Positions 8,860 through 17,532 of a DNA stretch of 64,000 nt are shown here, in pieces. Origin of the DNA: Rikenellaceae bacterium (lineage in GTDB: Bacteria > Bacteroidota > Bacteroidia > Bacteroidales > Rikenellaceae); the NCBI GenBank assembly GCA_017442365.1, contig JAFRZW010000007.1:248001-312000 (forward strand), read 5' to 3'. A program made the translations under genes and the position numbers. Position 1 is the first letter of the stretch, and each line of letters opens with the position of its first letter. Under the pieces are notes generated by a model. The model ran no database searches and was not told where the DNA came from. It saw only the letters and a list, made by a program, of their open reading frames with translations.

Positions 8860-11355
8860 TTATTGTCTAAATGTTACGATGGTGATACCCGCGCCACCGC
8901 GATCGGCGTGCTCGTCGGCAGCCGTAGCCACATCGGGCACCGTACGCAGGTAGCGACGTATCTCCTCTTTGAGGGCACCCGTACCCTTGCCGTGCAGAAT
9001 CGAAACACTACCTATGCCGACCATAATCGCGTCATCGATAAACGATTGCACCGCCTCCAATGCGTCCACGGCACGCATTCCGCGCACGTCGATATTGTCT
9101 TTGAAGTTGAGTTTGCGTTGCGAGACATCGACCGAAACCACCGTGCGTGCCGTCGTCGGTCGTGTCTGACGTTTGTACTCGGCATTCGAAACTGCCTCCA
9201 AGCGATCCAACGCCACGGTCGTCAGGATATGTCCGAAAGCAACCGTCGCCTTCTTGCCCTTGACCTCCTGCACCTCGCCCACGCCATCTTGATTCTTAAT
9301 GCGCACTTTGGTACCCACCTCAATCACGCGCGGTATCTGCTTTTCGACAACCTCCGCGCTCTCGCTCTTGCCGCCTGCCGCCTTACGCTCCTCACGACGC
9401 TGACGACGACGCTCGATGCGCTCCATCTCGCGATCGACACGTGCCGAACGCTCAGCCTCAGCGGCCTCGTCGCGTGCCGTTCGCTCACGCACGTCGTCCA
9501 ACTCCTTACGGGCTAAGCGCGTTAGCTCCTTCTCGGCCTGCGATTCACGAATGGTGCGTATCGTGTTCTCAATCTGACGATTAGCGTCGGCAATCAATCG
9601 TTGTGCCTCCTCCTTTGCCTCGCGGATAATCTGCTGGCGCTCGGCCTTAATGCGCGAAAGTTGCTCGGCATACGAGGTTTCGAGCTCCTCGACTTTGCGG
9701 TCGGCAATACGAATACGATCGCGTTTCTGCTCCCAATAGCGGCGGTCGCGCGCAATCTCGCGCAACTGACGCTCGATATTGATATGGTCGCTACCGGCCT
9801 TCTCGCTTGCTGTGCGAATAATCTGCTCGGGCAGACCGATCTTGCGAGCGATCTCGACCGCAAACGAACTACCCGGTTTGCCCATTTCGAGGCGGAACAG
9901 CGGGCGGATATTCTGCACGTCGAACATCATTGCGCCATTCTCGACGCCCTCGTGATTCGACGCAAAGTATTTGATATTAGAGTAGTGCGTTGTGATTACG
10001 CCATACGTACCGCGCTCGACCAGCTGTTCGAGAATTGCCTCGGCAATCGCACCGCCCATAATCGGCTCGGTACCCGTACCGAACTCGTCGATCAGCACCA
10101 ACGTACGCGATGACGCGCCACTGAGCATATTTTTCATATTCATCAAGTGCGATGAGTAGGTACTCAGATCGTTGTCGATCGACTGCTCGTCGCCTATGTC
10201 GATGAAAATCGACTCGAAGAGTGGCAGCTCCGAGTTCTCGCCACACGGAATCGGGAAACCGCATTGGAACATATATTGCAGCAGTCCGACGGTCTTCAAG
10301 CAGACCGACTTGCCACCCGCATTGGGACCCGAAATGACCAAAATTCGTTTCTCGCCATTGAGCACCATATCGAGCGGAACGACGCTCTTCTTCTCCTTAG
10401 CCAGCGCAATGGCGAGCAGGGGGTGGCGTGCCGTGCGTAGCTCCATACGACCGTCCAACGAAACGATCGGGCGCACGCAGCCATTCTCGGCAGCAAAACG
10501 ACCCTTTGCGCGCAACATATCGATCGTAGCCAAGTAGTCGGCCGAGGCCTCGATGATGTCGATCTCGGGGCGGATACGGTCGGTCAATTCGCTGAGGATA
10601 CGGACGATCTCGCGGCGCTCGGCATACTCCAACTCTCGCAACTCGTTGTTCAATTCGACCACCTCGACAGGCTCGATAAATACGGTTTTACCCGTTGCCG
10701 ATTCGCCCTGCACAAAACCATTCAGCTTGCGTTTGTTGCCCGCCGAAACGGGGATCACAGCACGACCGTCGCGGATTGATAGGGTAGCGTCGGCCTCGAC
10801 GATGCCCGCGCTCTTGGCTGCCTGCAAGACCTGCTGCAAACGCTTCGACGCTTGACCCTCGCGTTCGCGTATTGCACGACGAATACGGTACAGCTCGTCC
10901 GAGGCACTATCGCGCATCTGCCCAAAACGATCGATCAACGAATCGATGTGATTGGCAATGGCTTCGAGCGAAATGACATCTTCGGTCAGTCGGTGCAGTG
11001 TGGGATAGACTGCTCTCTCGCGCGAGCGAATGAAACGGCTGATCGCATCGACCTGACGCAACGCACGAGCCAGCAACACAGCCTCTTCCAGATCGAGGAA
11101 CGTACCCTCGACGCGCACCTTTGCGATCAATGCTGTGAGGTCGCAGAACTCCTCGTTGGGAAATTCGTGCTCCATCTGAATGATCGTGCGCATCTCGTCA
11201 GCCGAGGCGATACGATTCTCGACCACCTCGCGGCGCGACGAGAAACGATGTTCGTCGAGTTTGGCGCGGGCAGCCTCGGTATTGCAACGCTCGGCGATCA
11301 ATGCACGTATGCGGTCGAAACCGATCTTCGATTCAAAGTTTGCGGGGTAGATCAT
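8860..11355 (-). CDS. mutS2: MutS2 family ATPase/endonuclease
   Basis: MutS2 proteins resemble MutS without the mismatch-recognition domain. They are implicated in suppressing recombination and, in Bacillus, in splitting collided ribosomes. The 831 residues carry a MutS core/lever region, an ATPase with Walker A GPNAGGKS near 342-349 and Walker B LIDEFGTGTEP, a long charged coiled-coil (about 505-650, rich in Arg/Glu), and a C-terminal Smr nuclease domain (about 755-831) with IDVRG and HGKGTG. Its start codon follows the mlaD terminator. A near-consensus -7 box, CATTTTTG, lies inside that terminator tail (11381-11374). It heads the operon with murF-alr. Confidence 0.94.
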   Translation of the reverse strand: MIYPANFESKIGFDRIRALIAERCNTEAARAKLDEHRFSSRREVVENRIASADEMRTIIQMEHEFPNEEFCDLTALIAKVRVEGTFLDLEEAVLLARALRQVDAISRFIRSRERAVYPTLHRLTEDVISLEAIANHIDSLIDRFGQMRDSASDELYRIRRAIREREGQASKRLQQVLQAAKSAGIVEADATLSIRDGRAVIPVSAGNKRKLNGFVQGESATGKTVFIEPVEVVELNNELRELEYAERREIVRILSELTDRIRPEIDIIEASADYLATIDMLRAKGRFAAENGCVRPIVSLDGRMELRTARHPLLAIALAKEKKSVVPLDMVLNGEKRILVISGPNAGGKSVCLKTVGLLQYMFQCGFPIPCGENSELPLFESIFIDIGDEQSIDNDLSTYSSHLMNMKNMLSGASSRTLVLIDEFGTGTEPIMGGAIAEAILEQLVERGTYGVITTHYSNIKYFASNHEGVENGAMMFDVQNIRPLFRLEMGKPGSSFAVEIARKIGLPEQIIRTASEKAGSDHINIERQLREIARDRRYWEQKRDRIRIADRKVEELETSYAEQLSRIKAERQQIIREAKEEAQRLIADANRQIENTIRTIRESQAEKELTRLARKELDDVRERTARDEAAEAERSARVDREMERIERRRQRREERKAAGGKSESAEVVEKQIPRVIEVGTKVRIKNQDGVGEVQEVKGKKATVAFGHILTTVALDRLEAVSNAEYKRQTRPTTARTVVSVDVSQRKLNFKDNIDVRGMRAVDALEAVQSFIDDAIMVGIGSVSILHGKGTGALKEEIRRYLRTVPDVATAADEHADRGGAGITIVTFRQ

Positions 11356-11377
11356 TTTTTATCTTGCTCCATACAAA

Positions 11378-11422
11378 AATGAGCCGTCTAACTCTACTGC
11401 TCGCAGGTTAGACCGGCTCATT
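11378..11422 (-). terminator. Intrinsic terminator of the amidase-mlaD operon
   Basis: AATGAGCCG-CTAAC and GTTAG-CCGGCTCATT form a long, nearly perfect stem around a loop of about 14 bases. On the minus strand it is followed by a T run (CTCATTTTTG). It lies just after the mlaD stop and just before the mutS2 start. Confidence 0.85.
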
Positions 11423-11435
11423 TGGTTCGGGGTTG

Positions 11436-12455
11436 TTATTCGGTTACTTCGTTTGATTTTTCGGCAGCTTTTGCAGCCTTTGCGGCCTTCTTCTCGGCCT
11501 TAGCCGCTTTGCGCTCAGCCTTCTTGTCGGGATCCGATCCGAATACCGACAGATGAACGTAACGTGCGGGGTGCTCCTTCAAATCGGCCAGCAGAACCGA
11601 CAGGTTGCCACTTGCCTCGGTCAGATTGGCGTACAGTTCCTTGTCGTTCAACAACTCACCGAGCGAGCCTTCGCCTGCATTGATCGAAGCGAGCATTGTG
11701 CTCAGGTTGTCGGCAGTTGCGGTGAATGCCTTAACCAGCGAATCGACCTTTGCCTGCTCCAACTGCTCAGCCACAGCATCGACATTGCCGATGATACGGT
11801 CGAAACGCTCGGTGTTCTGGTCGAGCATTTCGGCCAAACCGTTGAGCGAGGTTACGATACCCTCGATGTTCTTGCGTTCGGTTTTGAGCACGCCATCGAG
11901 CGACGAGCTGATCGAGTTGAGGTTCGACATCGTGCCACTCAGGCTCTCGGTGTTCTGCTCAACGAGTGTGTTGATGTTCTCCAACGTCTTGGCCAGATTG
12001 TCGGCCACAACCGAGATTTTGCTCTTCAAGTCGCCCAATTCGCCACCGATCGAGGCCATCATATCAGCACCTGCCACCGAGGTAATCTTGTCGCCACGTT
12101 TGAGTTCCTCGCTCGACGATCCGAGTTCGAGCATAATTGCTTTGCCGCCCATCAACCCGTCGTTGTAGATCACTGCGCGAGAATCTTTGGGCAGACGATA
12201 TTGGCGTTTAACCGAGATAGCAACCTCAACGTCGCTACCCTTCGAGGGGTCGAAGGTAATGCTCTCGATCGTGCCGACTTTAACTCCGTGAATTGTAACG
12301 GGTGCTGCCGTTTGCAGACCACTGACATTCTCATACGAAGCGTAGTAAGTGATGTTACGGCTGAGGATATCAATGCCGCTTAGAAATCGAATGCCGGCCC
12401 ACAGTGCGAGCAGCATTACGATTGCAAAAATTCCAATTTTAACTTCTCTTTTCAT
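11436..12455 (-). CDS. MlaD/MCE family lipid-transport substrate-binding protein
   Basis: Predicted periplasmic component of a Mla-type ABC system that moves phospholipids between the membranes. One N-terminal membrane anchor (about 7-27) is followed by a single MCE domain (about 37-115, including VHGVKVGTI-like TIHGVKVGTIESITF). A long helical, coiled-coil region to about residue 295 resembles the tunnel or needle part of long MCE proteins. The last 35 residues are a Lys/Ala repeat (AEKKAAKAAKAAEK). The cognate permease (24298-25041) and ATPase (23546-24298) genes are about 11 kb away in another operon. It follows the amidase gene by 11 bases and ends at a strong terminator. Confidence 0.9.
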   Translation of the reverse strand: MKREVKIGIFAIVMLLALWAGIRFLSGIDILSRNITYYASYENVSGLQTAAPVTIHGVKVGTIESITFDPSKGSDVEVAISVKRQYRLPKDSRAVIYNDGLMGGKAIMLELGSSSEELKRGDKITSVAGADMMASIGGELGDLKSKISVVADNLAKTLENINTLVEQNTESLSGTMSNLNSISSSLDGVLKTERKNIEGIVTSLNGLAEMLDQNTERFDRIIGNVDAVAEQLEQAKVDSLVKAFTATADNLSTMLASINAGEGSLGELLNDKELYANLTEASGNLSVLLADLKEHPARYVHLSVFGSDPDKKAERKAAKAEKKAAKAAKAAEKSNEVTE

Positions 12456-12466
12456 ATTAATTGTTT

Positions 12467-13723
12467 TTATCTATTTTTCAATTTCTCGGCCACAACGGTT
12501 TGCGATACAAGTTTATTGCCGTCGAAACCGACGACATAGGCACTTTTGAACACTTTGCGCACCTCTTCGAGCTTTCGATCGGCCTCCTCTTTCGACGAGA
12601 ATATGCCCGTGCAATATTTGTAGCAGAACGTTCCGCTCGTTACAAACTCGCGCACGCGACCACGATAGCTCTTGAACTCCGAACTGTTCGAGGCGATGCG
12701 TGTCTTGCTGGCACAGAGCTGGATCGTGTAGCCAAAGTCGCTTGCTGCCTGCTCCTTCGGAGCGGGGGCAGGTTTAGGCTCCGCCTTCTTTGGTTCCTCC
12801 TTCTTCGCCTCTTCCTTCTTTGGTGCAGGGGCGGGTTTCTGCTCCGCCTGTTTTACCTCTTTCTTGACCTCGGCAGGAGCAGGTTCGGGCTCTTCAACCT
12901 TTGGTGCCTCAACGGGTTGAGGCTCATTGCCAAAATAGATTTTGTAGTACTCGGCAAAGCCATCGTAGATCGCCTTGGCAATCTTCTGCTGTCCCGCGTC
13001 CGTCGCCATAATCTGCAAATCGTGCTTGTTCGACATAAATCCGATCTCGGTCAGCACGCCCGGCATCTGCGTATAACAGAGCACCCACAGCGGTTGTCCA
13101 TAGACCAGCGAGCGACGGTTGCCGTGTCCTACGGCATTCTTATGATACTTCTGCAACAGATTGGCAAAGGTGTTACTGTTCTGTAACAGAGTGAATTGCA
13201 CCGTCTGGATATAGGCGCGAACGGCAGCTGCGGTCGCTGCGTCCGACATATCGACCAGATCGTCGCGGTATGCGTCCTCGATCACATCGGCATTTTGCTG
13301 AATACGCTTGGGGCTGCTCTCGCCCATAATGAGCGTAACTGCACCCGAGGCCGATGTTGCCTTAGCTGCGTTGCAGTGGATCGAGAGGAACAGACTTGCG
13401 TCGGCCTTGTTGGCAATATCGACACGTGCTTGCAGGTCGCGTGTCTTGTTGGTACTCCAATGCTTGTCCGAGGCGCGGGTGTAGATCACATTGACTTGTG
13501 GCATACTCTTCTCGATCATACGTCCCACTTTGAGTGCAACGCTGAGTGTAATATCACTTTCGCGGTACTGCTTACCGTTGAGTGTAGCGACTGCACCGGG
13601 GTCATAGCCACCGTGTCCTGGGTCGATGACGATTGTCATCGGTTGGCCATTTTGAGCAAAAACGTGAGTAGCGCACAACAAAGCGGCGACCCAAATCGTT
13701 AGAAAGAGTATCGAGCGACGCAT
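12467..13723 (-). CDS. N-acetylmuramoyl-L-alanine amidase with C-terminal SPOR-like domain
   Basis: Exported zinc amidase (Amidase_3, AmiC-type) that cleaves the bond between MurNAc and the stem peptide. A signal peptide covers residues 1-23. The zinc/catalytic set is present: VIDPGHGGYDPGA, the RESD glutamate, SIHCNA, and the C-terminal TEIGFMSN glutamate. A linker of about 60 residues rich in Pro, Lys and Glu (PAPAPKKEEAKKEE) leads to a SPOR-like peptidoglycan-binding domain near 330-405. No EnvC-type inhibitory helix was noticed. It is divergent from lptD and 11 bases upstream of mlaD, an arrangement that ties cell-wall remodelling to outer-membrane upkeep. Confidence 0.93.
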   Translation of the reverse strand: MRRSILFLTIWVAALLCATHVFAQNGQPMTIVIDPGHGGYDPGAVATLNGKQYRESDITLSVALKVGRMIEKSMPQVNVIYTRASDKHWSTNKTRDLQARVDIANKADASLFLSIHCNAAKATSASGAVTLIMGESSPKRIQQNADVIEDAYRDDLVDMSDAATAAAVRAYIQTVQFTLLQNSNTFANLLQKYHKNAVGHGNRRSLVYGQPLWVLCYTQMPGVLTEIGFMSNKHDLQIMATDAGQQKIAKAIYDGFAEYYKIYFGNEPQPVEAPKVEEPEPAPAEVKKEVKQAEQKPAPAPKKEEAKKEEPKKAEPKPAPAPKEQAASDFGYTIQLCASKTRIASNSSEFKSYRGRVREFVTSGTFCYKYCTGIFSSKEEADRKLEEVRKVFKSAYVVGFDGNKLVSQTVVAEKLKNR

Positions 13724-13764
13724 TATTATCGGTTTATATAATTGGGTAACTCAAATTTTTTAGT

Positions 13765-13772
13765 TATATTTG
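13765..13772 (+). promoter_or_regulatory. Promoter -7 box of lptD
   Basis: TATATTTG matches TAnnTTTG, with predicted transcription start near 13779. It lies 47 bases before the GTG at 13819, in the gap between the divergent amidase and lptD genes. Confidence 0.6.
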
Positions 13773-13818
13773 CAGGTTAAAACGCGCGTAACGCGCCGCG
13801 TGCGAGAGCATTACGTGG

Positions 13819-16725
13819 GTGTTACCGAGCGTTTTTGCCGACTTTGTCGGCAAAGTTACAAAAAAATATCGAATTTTGAGCAAAAGAACGCTAAAATATC
13901 TATCAATCGTAGCATTTGTGTTAGCCGTAACACAGATGGTCTTTGGTGTGGCGGCTCCAAATGGAGCGCTGTTTGTCGCGTCGCGTAGTGCGATGGCGGT
14001 CGATAGCTCCGAGCAGAGTCCTGCACAACTCACTCCGCAAACAGTCGATAGTCGCGCTGCGCGTCGTCGTGCCTCGTTGCAAACGGCTCAGACCGACGAT
14101 GTTGATTCGGACGAGCCAATGCGTGGCGACTTTACTTCGCGTATCGACTCGTCGCGATTCGCTCCCGAATCGGAGTGGATTCACAACGACGCTCCTTACG
14201 CGGTCGATAGCGTGTCGCAACAACCCAAAGCGCAACACAGGGGCTCGTCGCTCGAAGCTCCGATTACGGGTAAAAATAAGGACTCTTTGGTCTTTAATGT
14301 GCGCGATAAAATGGTTTATATCTACCGCGAGGGCGATGTGAAATATCAAACGATGGAGATGAAGGCCGACTTTATGGCTATCAATATGGATACCCGTCAG
14401 ATACGTGCATACGGTATCAACGATACGGTCGATAACGAGCCGACGGTTACTCGCCCGCAATTCACCGAGGGCGGCAAGACCTTCACTATGGATACGATCG
14501 ACTACAATATGGAGTCGGGCAAGGCTTTGATCAAGGGTATTGCAACGCAGGAGGGCGAGGGCTATCTGATCGGTAAGAATGTGAAGAAGATGGCCGACAA
14601 TACGATCCACATCGCCGACGGTATGTTCACCACGTGCGACCAGACCGAGAATCCACACTTCTATCTCGCGATGAGCCGTGCCAAGCTGATTCCGGGTAAA
14701 AAGGCGATCATCGGTCCGTCGTATATCGTGATGGAGGACGTGCCGATCTACTTCCTCGGTCTGCCTGAGGGATTCTTCCCGCTCAATCAGGGTCCCAAGT
14801 CGGGTTTCATTATGCCCACCTACGGTGAGGAGTATATCAAGGGTTTCTATCTGCGCGATTTCGGTTACTACTTTACATTCAACGACTATATCGACCTCAC
14901 GCTCAAAGGCGGTATCTACACACTCGGTTCGTGGGAGGCGTCGGCGTCGTCGCGCTACATCAAGCGTTACAAATTCTCGGGTAATCTGGCAGCAAACTAC
15001 TCTAAGGTGCGTTTTGGCGAGAAGGGTGCCCCCGACTACACCAATCAGGGCAACTTCCGTATCCAATGGACCCACCAGCAGGATCCCAAGTTCCGTCCGG
15101 GTTCGACCTTCTCGGCGAGTGTGAATTTCTCGACGAGTGGCTACTCGAAATATTCGGCTACCTCGCTCAACGACATCTTGGCTACGCAGACCAACTCGTC
15201 GATTGCCTATTCGAAGTCGTGGGCCGGCACGCCATTCTCGATGTCGGCAAATTTGGCCGTATCGCAGAACTCGCAGAACAAGACCATCTCGGTAACGCTG
15301 CCGACGGTGGTTGTCAATATGTCGCGTATCTATCCCTTCAAGCGCAAGGAGGTGCTGGGCAAGGAGCGTTGGTACGAGAAGATTTCGATGTCATATACGG
15401 GTAAGCTGACCAACTCGGTGCAAACCACCGAGAAGGAGATCTTCACGATGCAGACCATCGATAAGATGCGCCACGGTATCGAGCACTCGATACCGGTTTC
15501 GACCTCGCTCACGCTGTTCAACTATCTGAATATCTCGCCCTCGGCAAACTATACCGAGAAGTGGTATTTCAAGAAGCAGGACCGCGTGTGGAATCCCGAA
15601 ACGAAGCAGGTCGAGTATCTCGATCCTGAATATGGTTTCTACCGCTTGTACAACTACAATTTCTCGGTTTCGGGCTCGACCAAAATCTACGGTATGTACC
15701 GTTTCAAGAATCCCAATGCTAAGATCAAAGCTATCCGCCACGTCATAACACCGACCATCGGATTCTCTTATGCACCCGATTTCTCGAAACAGAAATATGG
15801 TTACTACAAGGCGGTGCAGAGCGATACGACGGGTCGTGTGCAGATCTACTCACCGTTCGAGGGTAATGCCTACGGTGTTCCCTCGTCGGGACGTTCGGCG
15901 TCGCTCAACTTCTCGCTCAAACAGAATCTCGAAATGAAGGTGGCCAGCGATCGTGATACTACGGGTACGCGAAAAATCAAGCTCATTGACGACCTGTCGA
16001 TTTCGGGCTCATATAACTTCTTGGCCGACTCGATGAATCTGTCGAATATCAATTTGAGTTTCCGTACGACGATTACTCAGAATTTCGGTATTCAGCTCTC
16101 GGCTACGCTCGACCCCTATCAGGTTACGCCCGAGGGTCGCCGAATCAATAAGTTTGCTGTGGCTAAGGGTAAGCTGGGACGAATCGTGAGCACCGGCTGG
16201 TCGTTCGGTTACTCGTTCCAATCGAAGAATAAGGGATCGAGCGGAGCGAAGATGAACGACATCTCGTCGCAACCGATCGACCCGGCATACGCCAATCCAT
16301 TCTCCGATCCATATGGTACGATGGACCCGATGATGCGACGAATGTATATGGCCAATAGCTACTACGACTTTGCTCTGCCGTGGAATTTCAGTTTCAACTA
16401 TACGATCAGCTACGGTACATCGTTGGTCAATAATGGTACGACGGGTATCAAGCGAAACATCACACAGACGCTCGGTTTCAACGGTAGTGTAAATCTGACG
16501 CCCAAGTGGGGTGTTACGTTCCAAGGTGGTTTCGACCTTATGACGGGTAAGCTGACCACCTCGTCAATCTCGATCTCGCGCGACCTGCACTGTTGGCAGA
16601 TGGGATTTTCGTGGATTCCGTTCGGCTATCACAAGTCGTGGAGTTTCCATATTGGCGTCAAGTCGGCGATGTTGCAGGACTTGAAGTACGACAAGAGCCA
16701 GTCGATGTATGATAATCTGTATTAA
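13819..16725 (+). CDS. LptD-like outer-membrane LPS assembly protein
   Basis: Predicted outer-membrane beta-barrel that inserts LPS at the cell surface. It has an N-terminal LptA/OstA-like domain (about 150-300, with KALIKGIATQEGEGYLIG and TTCDQTENPHF) and a C-terminal barrel of many alternating strands ending near residue 968. It is the long Bacteroidetes form, with few of the cysteines used in the Escherichia coli protein. The start is uncertain. The GTG at 13819 gives a poor leader, while a TTG at 13876 (residue 20 of this frame) begins with LSKRTLKY and a clean hydrophobic signal peptide. Both lie downstream of the promoter box at 13765. The restriction-modification genes follow 18 bases downstream with no terminator seen. 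Confidence 0.88.
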   Translation: MLPSVFADFVGKVTKKYRILSKRTLKYLSIVAFVLAVTQMVFGVAAPNGALFVASRSAMAVDSSEQSPAQLTPQTVDSRAARRRASLQTAQTDDVDSDEPMRGDFTSRIDSSRFAPESEWIHNDAPYAVDSVSQQPKAQHRGSSLEAPITGKNKDSLVFNVRDKMVYIYREGDVKYQTMEMKADFMAINMDTRQIRAYGINDTVDNEPTVTRPQFTEGGKTFTMDTIDYNMESGKALIKGIATQEGEGYLIGKNVKKMADNTIHIADGMFTTCDQTENPHFYLAMSRAKLIPGKKAIIGPSYIVMEDVPIYFLGLPEGFFPLNQGPKSGFIMPTYGEEYIKGFYLRDFGYYFTFNDYIDLTLKGGIYTLGSWEASASSRYIKRYKFSGNLAANYSKVRFGEKGAPDYTNQGNFRIQWTHQQDPKFRPGSTFSASVNFSTSGYSKYSATSLNDILATQTNSSIAYSKSWAGTPFSMSANLAVSQNSQNKTISVTLPTVVVNMSRIYPFKRKEVLGKERWYEKISMSYTGKLTNSVQTTEKEIFTMQTIDKMRHGIEHSIPVSTSLTLFNYLNISPSANYTEKWYFKKQDRVWNPETKQVEYLDPEYGFYRLYNYNFSVSGSTKIYGMYRFKNPNAKIKAIRHVITPTIGFSYAPDFSKQKYGYYKAVQSDTTGRVQIYSPFEGNAYGVPSSGRSASLNFSLKQNLEMKVASDRDTTGTRKIKLIDDLSISGSYNFLADSMNLSNINLSFRTTITQNFGIQLSATLDPYQVTPEGRRINKFAVAKGKLGRIVSTGWSFGYSFQSKNKGSSGAKMNDISSQPIDPAYANPFSDPYGTMDPMMRRMYMANSYYDFALPWNFSFNYTISYGTSLVNNGTTGIKRNITQTLGFNGSVNLTPKWGVTFQGGFDLMTGKLTTSSISISRDLHCWQMGFSWIPFGYHKSWSFHIGVKSAMLQDLKYDKSQSMYDNLY

Positions 16726-16743
16726 CGCGAAAACTTAGATCGT

Positions 16744-17532
16744 ATGAACTATTTTACCCAACAAAGTATAGAATTAGCCAATCAAAGAGATTATCTTGAT
16801 CAGCTATTTTCGGTATATCCACTATCACCCGATTCGATTCGAGTAATTGATGAACGAGTATGGAGAAGAGTAGAGGAGAATTTTAATGCTCGAAATAATT
16901 TAGGTTTGTTTAATGCCCTATTAGACTTGGATTTATTTCCGATAAAAGATGGATATGTCCCATATTTTAGAAGAGATAGATCGGCAATTGAACGTAATCC
17001 GAATACTGTCAATCGCATTTGCGGTAGAGTTCGCGAGTTGGGTCTGGATAGATTATATGAGAGATGTACGCAGCCCAAAGAGACCAATCGTCAGATGGGA
17101 TCATTGTTTAGAAATTGGATCGAGTCAGGAGTGCTTGGTATTTTCCCTGTTGATGAAGAGGAGTTCTTAGCAAATAATGATAATGCAATACTTAGAGGTT
17201 CAGATGCTCAATTAAAACGTTTTGCTCAAAACCATTTGGGCTATATAAGATCAGATGATAAAGGCATTGATTTTTTAGCACGTTTTAATGGTATATACAT
17301 TATTGGTGAGGCAAAATTTATTTCTGATGAGGGAGGTCATCAGAATGATCAATTCTTGGACGCAATGACGACTATCAGAAGTGTTGCAAATGAAAATGTG
17401 AGAAAGATCGCAATACTTGATGGTATTCTATATATTCCTGGACGAAAGAAAATGTATAAAGCTATTACAGAGCAAGATGTCCCTGTGATGAGCGCATTGT
17501 TGCTGAGAGATTATTTATATTCAGTACGATGA
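16744..17532 (+). CDS. Probable type II restriction endonuclease, PD-(D/E)XK fold
   Basis: No family was recognised with confidence, but three things point to a restriction enzyme. It overlaps by 4 bases (ATGA) with a DNA methyltransferase gene. Its 262-residue size suits a type II enzyme. It also carries a nuclease-like core in which D176 (KGIDFLARF) is followed 13 residues later by E189-A-K191 (IIGEAKF), the D...ExK arrangement. The N-terminal 170 residues are mixed helical and could hold DNA recognition. Codon use is AT-rich with AGA arginines and few TCG serines, unlike its neighbours, which suggests horizontal gain. No promoter box lies in the 18-base gap after lptD, so it may be read through from there. 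The recognition site cannot be deduced. Confidence 0.72.
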   Translation: MNYFTQQSIELANQRDYLDQLFSVYPLSPDSIRVIDERVWRRVEENFNARNNLGLFNALLDLDLFPIKDGYVPYFRRDRSAIERNPNTVNRICGRVRELGLDRLYERCTQPKETNRQMGSLFRNWIESGVLGIFPVDEEEFLANNDNAILRGSDAQLKRFAQNHLGYIRSDDKGIDFLARFNGIYIIGEAKFISDEGGHQNDQFLDAMTTIRSVANENVRKIAILDGILYIPGRKKMYKAITEQDVPVMSALLLRDYLYSVR

